Assembly: GCF_901875635.1 (NCBI RefSeq)
Contig: NZ_CABFMN010000122.1
Span: 1 to 31,955, forward strand
Length of the DNA stretch: 31,955 bases
Direction of reading: 5' to 3'
Origin: Xylophilus ampelinus
GTDB taxonomy: Bacteria; Pseudomonadota; Gammaproteobacteria; Burkholderiales; Burkholderiaceae_C
Below are positions 8,851-14,592 of this stretch, one piece after another (within the stretch, counting starts at the first letter, position 1; every line of letters begins with the position of its first letter). The translations under genes and the position numbers were made by a program. The notes under the pieces were generated by a model. The model saw nothing but the letters and a program-made list of their open reading frames with translations, searched no databases and was not told the origin of the DNA.

Positions 8851-9591
8851 TCAGGCCGATCCAGGTGGCGCCACCAGTGCGCCCTGGATGCCGTGGCGCG
8901 CCATGGCTTCGGCGACGAAGCCAGAGGCTTTCATGTCCTCGACGAACTCGCCGAGGTAGCTCGCTGCTTCCGTGCCCCGGCTGCGCGGTGTTCCCATCGC
9001 CTGCTGGATCACCATGAACCGGCCGGGCAAAAGCCGCAGCCCCGTCAACCTCGCCGCATCCGCGGCCAGTTGCTGGCGCACACCCGCGGCCACCTCGACC
9101 TCCTGCGCGAGGAACTCGTCCACGACGGCCGGTGAGGTGCTGGCGCGAACGATGCGCGCATTCCGCAGTTCACGGCTTAGGTACAGGTCGTAGGCACTGC
9201 CCTTGCCGACCATGATGCGCACGCCGTCGGTGTCGACCTGCTCGTTGCTCTCGATCCTGGAATCGGCCCGCACGAGGTAGCTTCCTTCGATCAGGATGTA
9301 GGGCGCCGTGAACAGCAGGCCCTCGCCGCGCAACGGATCGATGGCGAAGAAGCCGACGTCCGCCTGCTCTGCCGTGACGGCAGCCACCGATTGGCCGGCA
9401 GCGTCGAACACGACGGGCTGGAGTTCGATCTGGAGCCGCCTGGCGAGTTCGGTGGCTAGGTCGACCGAGACGCCGGCTGCCAGGTTGCGGGCTGCGTCCC
9501 ACCGCGCAAGGATCGGATTGCCGAGGTTGATGGAGGCGCGCAGTACGCCGGTGGGTGCAAGCGCGGAACGGATCGCGGAAGTGGGTTCCAT
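8851..9591 (-). CDS. Substrate-binding-protein-like (SBP_bac_3) protein without signal peptide
   Basis: This 246-residue protein has the type-3 solute-binding fold used for polar amino acids. It begins TGVLRASINLGNPILARWD, followed by a lobe with DVGFFAIDPLRGEGLLFTAPY and a hinge with RIMVGKGSAYDLYLSREL. It is odd because it has no signal peptide: the start at 9591 is followed at once by the mature domain, and the frame upstream closes at about 9664 without giving a hydrophobic leader. It would therefore stay in the cytoplasm, as a sensor, a sequestering protein or an enzyme-like relative. It is the last gene of a likely operon, 72 bases after the Ldh2-type dehydrogenase, and converges on the macroglobulin gene. 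The fold call is firm; the role is unknown. Confidence 0.8.
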   Translation of the reverse strand: MEPTSAIRSALAPTGVLRASINLGNPILARWDAARNLAAGVSVDLATELARRLQIELQPVVFDAAGQSVAAVTAEQADVGFFAIDPLRGEGLLFTAPYILIEGSYLVRADSRIESNEQVDTDGVRIMVGKGSAYDLYLSRELRNARIVRASTSPAVVDEFLAQEVEVAAGVRQQLAADAARLTGLRLLPGRFMVIQQAMGTPRSRGTEAASYLGEFVEDMKASGFVAEAMARHGIQGALVAPPGSA

Positions 9592-9663
9592 GGGGTGTCT
9601 TTCGTCAGTGGGCAGCTCTCGACCGCGTGCGCATGCCGATGAACTGCAAGGTCTGCCCGGCCG

Positions 9664-10710
9664 CTAGGCCTGGGCCGCATGCTCCTGCAGCAGGGCGAGC
9701 ACTGCGGGATCCAGCGCGAGGCCGTCGCGCCGGTGGCGCGCCAGCTTGTCCAGTTCGATCTCGCCCGGCACGATGACGGGGCGCGACGCGTCGGCGGGCG
9801 GGCTGCCGTGCAGGATCGCCGCGAAATCGTTCATCCGCTCGGTCAGCCATGCGGCAGACCCGAGTCGCCGCGTGTCGATCAGGATGAAGAAGTGCCCGAG
9901 GTTCTGCGGCTCGTCGGGCGCATCGACCCATGACTTCACGTGGGTGAGGTAGGCAGCGCCGGACAGCAGGCCGGCGAACAGGTCGACCATCAGCGCGAGG
10001 CCGTAGCCCTTGTGCCCGCCGATGGGCAGCAGGAAGCCGTCCAGCGCCGCGGCCGGGTCGGTGGTCGTGCGGCCGGACTTGTCCGTGGCCCAGGTGTCGG
10101 GAATCGACTCGCCGCGCTTGAAGGCGTTGCGGATCTTGGCGCGCGCGGCAACGCTGATTGCCATGTCCAGCAGGAAGGGCTTGCCGCCGGGATGAGGTAC
10201 TCCGAAGCCGACTGGGCTGTTGCCCAGGCGGGCGTCGCTACCGCCCCAGGGCGCGATGGTGGTGGTGGCGTTGCTGCCGATGATGCTGGCGAAGCCGGCC
10301 TCAGCCGCGATGAGCGAGTACGGCGAGACGGGACCGAAATGGTTGCTGCCGCGTGCGAACGCGATGCCGACGCCGGAATGCCGGGCCGTCTCCATGGCCG
10401 CCTCCAGCGCGCGCATCCCGACCAGGGGACCGACGCCGTTGTCGCCGTCGACGCTGACCATGGCCGGCGCGATCTGCTCGACCCTAATGTCCGGCCGCGC
10501 CTTGATGCCGCCGACAGCCAGCCGTTCTCCATAGGACTCGACGCGGCTCAGCCCGTGCGTTGACAACCCGAAGAGGTCCGCCGTCACCAGCACCCTGGCG
10601 ACGTGCCGTGCGTCGTCGGGCAGGAGGCCGAGGCCCTCGAAAGCCTTGGCGCCCAGATCGAGCAGCTCGGGCTCGTGCAGCGCGCGTCGTTCAGCAACGG
10701 TGGTGTTCAT
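9664..10710 (-). CDS. Malate/L-lactate dehydrogenase family (Ldh2/YlbC-type) NAD(P)-dependent oxidoreductase
   Basis: This 348-residue protein is a dehydrogenase of the Ldh2 family. The family acts on 2-hydroxy acids such as malate, lactate, sulfolactate, ureidoglycolate or diketogulonate, and is unrelated to classical lactate dehydrogenases. Family motifs are in place: STHG at 50-53, the DGDNGVG stretch near 88-94, SNHFG at 122-126 with the conserved His124, and GHKGYGL in the second half. Length is normal for the family (about 340-360). It lies 43 bases downstream of the tctC-type receptor gene and is probably cotranscribed with it, so its substrate is likely the organic acid that receptor brings in. 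The exact substrate cannot be read from sequence. Confidence 0.9.
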   Translation of the reverse strand: MNTTVAERRALHEPELLDLGAKAFEGLGLLPDDARHVARVLVTADLFGLSTHGLSRVESYGERLAVGGIKARPDIRVEQIAPAMVSVDGDNGVGPLVGMRALEAAMETARHSGVGIAFARGSNHFGPVSPYSLIAAEAGFASIIGSNATTTIAPWGGSDARLGNSPVGFGVPHPGGKPFLLDMAISVAARAKIRNAFKRGESIPDTWATDKSGRTTTDPAAALDGFLLPIGGHKGYGLALMVDLFAGLLSGAAYLTHVKSWVDAPDEPQNLGHFFILIDTRRLGSAAWLTERMNDFAAILHGSPPADASRPVIVPGEIELDKLARHRRDGLALDPAVLALLQEHAAQA

Positions 10711-10753
10711 GGTGTGTGTCGCAGGAATGAAGAGAGATGGAAAAAGCAGGAAG

Positions 10754-11761
10754 TCAGTCGGCCTTGAGGCCGGCCTGGCGGACCACCTCGCTCCAGCGCT
10801 GGCGCTCGGACTTGATGTAGCGGCCGAATTCGGCCGGCGTCATCGGCGCCGCCGTGCTGCCGTCTTCCTCGAGCCGCGCCTGGACCGCCGGCACGCTCAG
10901 TGCCTTCACGGCGGCGTCGTGCAGCCTGCTCACGACCTCGGGGGGCGTCTTCGCCGGCGCGAGGAGGCCGAACCACTGGGAGCTGTCGAAGCCGGGATAG
11001 CCCAGCTCGGCGACGGTGGGCACTGCGGGCAGGGCCGCCAGCCGTTGCGGCGAGCCGCTCGCAATGATCCTGATCCTGCCGGCCTTGGCCTGCGCGATGA
11101 AGCCCGGCGGGCCGGCCGAGGCGGCGTCCGTGTTGCCCGCCAGCAGGTCGTTGAGCTGCGCGCCCGTGCCCTTGTACGGCACATGCGTCACGTCGATGTG
11201 GGTGGAAATCTTCAGCATCTCGAACGCCAGGTGGCCCGCGCTGCCGTTGCCTGCGGAGCCGTAGTTCAGCTGGCCCGGCTTGGCCTTGGCCAGGGCGACG
11301 AACTCCGGCAGCGTCTTCGCGGGCACCTTGGCGCCGACGGCGAACACCATCGGCACCTTGGCCAGCAGCGCCACCGGCTCGAAGTCGCCATCGCCGTAGG
11401 GCAGCTTCGCGAACATCGCCGGGTTGACGGCCAGCGTGCCCACGTGCCCCAGCACGATGTTGTAGCCATCCGGGGCCGCACGTGCGACCTCCTGCATGGC
11501 GATGATCCCCGAGCCGCCCGCCTTGTTGTCCACGATCACCGCCTGGCCCAGCGTCTTGGCCATCTCGTTGGCGATCAGGCGTGCGATGACGTCGGAACTG
11601 CCGCCGGGCCCATAGGGCACGACCAGGCGTATCGGCTTCTCGGGCCATGCGGCATGGGCCACAGGCAGGGCCGCTGCCATCACCGCGGTGGCCAGGACGC
11701 CGAACATGCGGCGCATGGAAAAGCGAAGCGAACTTCGGGCGCCCTCGGGCGACGTGCTCAT
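10754..11761 (-). CDS. Bug/TctC-family tripartite tricarboxylate transporter receptor
   Basis: This 335-residue periplasmic protein belongs to the Bug family of extracytoplasmic solute receptors, which is strongly expanded in Burkholderiales and binds small carboxylates. A signal peptide covers residues 16-37 (MRRMFGVLATAVMAAAL, cut after VAHA). The mature part starts AWPEKPIRLVVPYGPGGSSD, the standard Bug opening. Further motifs are KAGGSGIIAMQEVARAAPDGY, in two overlapping blocks, and HVPYKGTGAQLNDLLAG. I chose ATG at 11761 because AAGGAG lies 6 bases upstream of it. No TctA or TctB membrane gene is present, which is usual for orphan Bug genes. It opens the operon continued by the Ldh2-type dehydrogenase and is divergent from a LysR gene, its likely regulator. 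Confidence 0.93.
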   Translation of the reverse strand: MSTSPEGARSSLRFSMRRMFGVLATAVMAAALPVAHAAWPEKPIRLVVPYGPGGSSDVIARLIANEMAKTLGQAVIVDNKAGGSGIIAMQEVARAAPDGYNIVLGHVGTLAVNPAMFAKLPYGDGDFEPVALLAKVPMVFAVGAKVPAKTLPEFVALAKAKPGQLNYGSAGNGSAGHLAFEMLKISTHIDVTHVPYKGTGAQLNDLLAGNTDAASAGPPGFIAQAKAGRIRIIASGSPQRLAALPAVPTVAELGYPGFDSSQWFGLLAPAKTPPEVVSRLHDAAVKALSVPAVQARLEEDGSTAAPMTPAEFGRYIKSERQRWSEVVRQAGLKAD

Positions 11762-11877
11762 CGATGTCTCCTTGTTGACGCGGCGCCGGGTCGCGACCGC
11801 TGCTGATAGATCGAATGTTCGCCGCGTGCCTGCCCGGTGTAAATTGCAAAGATTCGCTCTACTCTTGCATCGAACGC
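11762..11877. promoter_or_regulatory. Divergent promoter region of the tctC-type operon and lysR gene
   Basis: These 116 bases separate two divergent starts, the usual place for LysR binding. A small palindrome CGAATGTTCG lies at 11812-11821. A second TTCG/CGAA pair lies at 11853-11856 and 11871-11874. TTGCA occurs twice (11844 and 11865). No confident -35/-10 pair is visible. Assignment as operator is inference from layout. Confidence 0.35.
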
Positions 11878-12816
11878 ATGAATTTCGATCTCGCGGATCT
11901 CCGCGCCTTTCTCTACGTCGCGGATTTCGGCAGCTTGCGCGCCGCCTCCGAGAACCTGCACCTGTCGCAGTCGGCACTGTCGCGCCGCATCGACAAGCTG
12001 GAGAGTGCGCTCGGCACCAAGCTCTTCAGCCGCACCACGCGCAAGGTGGAACTGACCACCGTCGGCCGCGCCTTCGTGCCCCGGGCGCAGAACGTCATGC
12101 GCGAGCTGGAAGATGCGCTCGTCGGCATCAAGGACACGACCGAGCGCATCTCGGGCCTGGTGACGATCGCCTGCGTCCCGTCCGCCGTGGGCTACTTCCT
12201 GCCCGCCGCCATCAAGCGCTTTCGCGCCGCCTATCCGAAGGTGCGCATCCGGCTGATCGACGAATACTCCTCCGAGGTCCTGGTCGCGGTGGCGAGGGGC
12301 GACGCCGACTTCGGTTTGACCTACATCGGCACCCAGGAGGCCGACATCGATTTCCAGCCCCTGCTGGAAGAGCGTTTCGTCGTCGCATGCCCCGCGGGCC
12401 ATGCACTCGCGAAGCGCAAGCGGCTGACCTGGGCAGAGCTGTCGGCGCACGAATACCTCACGCTCGCGCAGGGGAGCGGCAACCGCTTCCTCATCGATCA
12501 GGCGCTCGGCCGCGTGGACCGCAAGCCCCAGTGGAGCTGCGAGGTGCGCCATGTCCCCGCGCTGGTGAGCCTGGTCGAGGCAGGTCTCGGGCTGGGTGTC
12601 GTGCCGCGGCTGGCCATGCCGCCGAAGGGACACTCAGGACTCATCAGCATCCCGCTGGAAGGTCCTGAGGTCACGCGGCTCATCGGCCTGATCCGCCGGC
12701 GCGGGCGCGGACTCATGCCGGCGGCCCGCCTCTTTCACGACATGCTCCTCAGCGCGCGCGTGGACAAGGCAAGCCGGGTGCGCCCGGGTCGCACTGCGTC
12801 GACCACCCGTGTGTGA
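11878..12816 (+). CDS. LysR-family transcriptional regulator
   Basis: This 312-residue protein is a LysR-type activator or repressor. The N-terminal winged helix is typical: it starts MNFDLADLRAFLYVADFG, then has the recognition region LHLSQSALSRRIDKLE and the wing LFSRTTRKVELT. An effector-binding domain follows, with VTIACVPSAVGYFLPAAIK and later ADFGLTYIG. I use ATG at 11878, the standard family start, rather than ATG at 11815, which would add 21 residues encoded within the intergenic regulatory region. It is divergent from the Bug receptor operon, and by the usual arrangement it would control that operon in response to the imported acid. The ligand is unknown. Confidence 0.92.
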   Translation: MNFDLADLRAFLYVADFGSLRAASENLHLSQSALSRRIDKLESALGTKLFSRTTRKVELTTVGRAFVPRAQNVMRELEDALVGIKDTTERISGLVTIACVPSAVGYFLPAAIKRFRAAYPKVRIRLIDEYSSEVLVAVARGDADFGLTYIGTQEADIDFQPLLEERFVVACPAGHALAKRKRLTWAELSAHEYLTLAQGSGNRFLIDQALGRVDRKPQWSCEVRHVPALVSLVEAGLGLGVVPRLAMPPKGHSGLISIPLEGPEVTRLIGLIRRRGRGLMPAARLFHDMLLSARVDKASRVRPGRTASTTRV

Positions 12817-12877
12817 GGCTCGCCACGGGACGACAATGCCCTTTGCAATCCACGGCGCTTGTCGCTACAAAGCGCCC

Positions 12878-13153
12878 ATGTGCCGCAGCATCAAGACCCT
12901 CTTCAACTTCGAGCCGCCCGCCACCGGGCAGGAGATCCGAGCCGCGTCGCTCCAGTTCGTGCGCAAGCTCAGCGGCTTCAGCGTGCCTTCCAAGGCCAAC
13001 GAGGCCGCGTTCGAGCAGGCGGTGGACGAGGTGACGGCGGTGGCGAGCCGACTCATCGCCGCGCTGGTGACCACAGCTGAGCCGCGCAACCGCGAGGACG
13101 AGGCCGCCAAGGCGCGTGCGCGATCGATCGCCCGCTTCGGCACGGGCGACTGA
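12878..13153 (+). CDS. DUF2277 family small protein
   Basis: This 91-residue soluble protein matches the DUF2277 family, whose members open almost invariably with MCRSIKTLFNFEPPAT and have a following block LQFVRKLSGF. Both are present here. The start at 12878 is fixed by that conserved opening; an ATG at 12809 overlaps the lysR stop and is unlikely. No function is established for the family. It sits 61 bases after lysR on the same strand and could be read from the same transcript, but nothing in it suggests a link with the catabolic operon. Confidence 0.9.
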   Translation: MCRSIKTLFNFEPPATGQEIRAASLQFVRKLSGFSVPSKANEAAFEQAVDEVTAVASRLIAALVTTAEPRNREDEAAKARARSIARFGTGD

Positions 13154-13287
13154 AGCAGGCGTGCAGCTTGCGCGGCGGCGCCGACGTGCCGCCCACCCGC
13201 CGCGGCGTCAGGTACGCTCGCGCTGCATGCCGGCGCTGCGGCCTGGTGCGCAGCCTGTCACACACCTCGACCGAAAGGACCCCGCCC

Positions 13288-13554
13288 ATGCGCACCGCCC
13301 TCTTCCTCGGCTCCGGCTTCCTGATGCTCGCCGCGTTCTGCATCTGGGCGCGCCTGTTTTCCGAGAACTTCCCGGCCGCCGCGAGTTGGGCGACCGGCCT
13401 GTTCCTGGTGGTCTGGCTGGCCATCACCGGCTTCAACATGTGGGTGGGCGTGAACAAGGCTGGCTACAGCGCCGCCGAGGAGCTGCCCGTGCTGTTGCTG
13501 CTCTTCGGTGTGCCGGCCGTGGCGGCGCTGCTGCTGAAGTGGAAGGTCCTCTGA
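13288..13554 (+). CDS. Small integral membrane protein, three predicted helices
   Basis: This 88-residue protein has three predicted membrane helices, around residues 3-22, 30-50 and 62-84. They are joined by short loops reading ARLFSENFPAA and VGVNKAGYSAAEE. The start at 13288 has a GAAAGGA ribosome site about 10 bases upstream. Composition and the conserved-looking loops suggest a real gene of a small membrane family, but I do not recognise a named family or function. It is followed by a strong hairpin terminator at 13577-13603, shared with the convergent lipoprotein gene. Confidence 0.75.
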   Translation: MRTALFLGSGFLMLAAFCIWARLFSENFPAAASWATGLFLVVWLAITGFNMWVGVNKAGYSAAEELPVLLLLFGVPAVAALLLKWKVL

Positions 13555-13576
13555 GGGCCCACCGCGCCTGCACACG

Positions 13577-13603
13577 ACAAGGGCCCCGATGGGGCCCTTG
13601 TTT
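13577..13603. terminator. Bidirectional rho-independent terminator
   Basis: A perfect 11-base-pair stem, ACAAGGGCCCC, pairs with GGGGCCCTTGT around a GAT loop. It is followed by TT on the plus strand and has a short A/T-rich edge on the other side. It lies between two convergent stop codons (13554 plus, 13628 minus), so it probably ends both transcripts. Confidence 0.8.
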
Positions 13604-13627
13604 CTGGGTCGCTCGACCGAACCGGGT

Positions 13628-13837
13628 TCAGTTGCGCCAGGGGTCGTTGGGGCGGCGGTCCGCACGGTTCGGCACGCCGTCGCCATCGCGGTCGCGGTCG
13701 TAGCGATTGGGCACGCCATCGCGGTCGCGATCACCGTAGCCGGGCGCGGCGCGCGGGGGCGGCGGACGATCGTAGGGAACGGCGACGCAGCCGGCGAGGA
13801 CGGCGGATGCGGCGAAGAGGGCGACGAGGCTTTTCAT
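13628..13837 (-). CDS. Tiny lipoprotein with Asp-rich (thrombospondin type-3-like) repeats
   Basis: This 69-residue protein has a lipoprotein signal peptide, with lipobox LAGC at residues 14-17 (Cys17). After a Pro-rich linker it carries two near-identical units, DRDRDGVPNRYD and DRDRDGDGVPNRADRRPND. These D-x-D-x-D-G units resemble thrombospondin type-3 calcium-binding repeats. It would sit on the inner or outer membrane facing the periplasm, perhaps binding Ca2+. The residues after Cys17 (VAVPYD) do not show the classical Asp+2 retention signal. Start ATG at 13837 is set by the signal peptide. Similar short proteins with this repeat are common in related bacteria, but no function is known to me. 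Confidence 0.8.
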   Translation of the reverse strand: MKSLVALFAASAVLAGCVAVPYDRPPPPRAAPGYGDRDRDGVPNRYDRDRDGDGVPNRADRRPNDPWRN

Positions 13838-13976
13838 GGTGTCCGACTCCTGAATGAGCGCTGACCTTCGCCTGCACCGGCGATCGGGCGCGCCGGACAA
13901 GCGCACCGCACGCGGGTAGGCCTGCGTCCCGACCCAGCACCGGGGGCTGCACGGTGACGGAGCCTTGAGCATGAAG

Positions 13977-14043
13977 TTGCTCCTTTTTTGATAGCTGCTC
14001 GCGCCCACCTGGTGGTCGTTTCAGCCACTTTTTCTATAGAAAC
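13977..14043 (+). repeat. Interspersed GATAGC-N27-AGSC repeat, copy A
   Basis: This copy begins TTGCTCC, has GATAGC at 13990-13995, 27 bases with a GC-rich hairpin-forming core (CCACCTGGTGG), then AGCC at 14023-14026 and CACTTTTT. It lies in the 296-base gap between the divergent lipoprotein and YdcZ-type genes, a gap that holds nothing else I can support. It aligns over its length with the copies at 16584 and 30248. Confidence 0.75.
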
Positions 14044-14133
14044 TCAGGGGCGCCGGCGCGGCCGGGGATGCGCGCAGCACAATCTCGTTCCGCCGGCGCG
14101 TCCGGCGACTCCACTGCCCTGCCCCACCCCGCC

Positions 14134-14592
14134 ATGCCGTCCTCCTCCTTTCTCATCGGCGCGCTGATCGTCGTTATCGCCGGCGTCAGCGTCGCCTTCC
14201 AGCAGATCCTCAACGCCAACCTGCGCGTGCAGCTCGACTCGCCCTGGTGGGCCGGCTTCGTGAGTTACTTCGTGGGCATGGTCGCGATGCTCGTCGTGGC
14301 GCTGGCCGCACCCGGCCCGCGCCTGTCGCTCGCCGGCCTCGGCGGCGCGGGTGGCCACTGGGTGGCGTGGACGGGCGGCCTGTTCGGCGCCGTGTTCATC
14401 ACGGTGGTCATCCTGATGCTGCCGCGCTTCGGGGCTGCGACCACGCTGGCACTGATCGTCGTCGGGCAGATGCTGGGCTCGCTGGCCTTCGACCACTTCG
14501 GCCTGCTGGGCACGCCGCAGCATGCGGTGAGCCTGATGCGCCTGGCCGGAGCCGGGTTGCTGGTGGCCGGCGTGGTGCTGATCCGCGCATGA
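14134..14592 (+). CDS. YdcZ/DUF606-type DMT-superfamily membrane transporter
   Basis: This 152-residue membrane protein has five predicted helices and the look of the DUF606 (YdcZ) branch of the drug/metabolite transporter superfamily: a half-size, five-helix protein of about 150 residues. The family-type opening is present (GVSVAFQQILNANLRVQL, then SPWWAGFVSYFVG), as is the late helix pair with LALIVVGQMLGSLAFDHFG. ATG at 14134 is preferred over 14068, which adds a hydrophilic tail. The stop overlaps the pbpC start as ATGA (14589-14592), so the two are translationally coupled. The substrate is unknown; coupling to a cell-wall enzyme gene is unusual for the family. Confidence 0.88.
   Translation: MPSSSFLIGALIVVIAGVSVAFQQILNANLRVQLDSPWWAGFVSYFVGMVAMLVVALAAPGPRLSLAGLGGAGGHWVAWTGGLFGAVFITVVILMLPRFGAATTLALIVVGQMLGSLAFDHFGLLGTPQHAVSLMRLAGAGLLVAGVVLIRA

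Noticed and set aside
6239..8959. Plus-strand frame of 906 codons overlapping the end of the macroglobulin gene
   Set aside because: Shifted-frame shadow rich in Arg, Ala, His and Gly; the macroglobulin frame has the CLEQ motif and domains.
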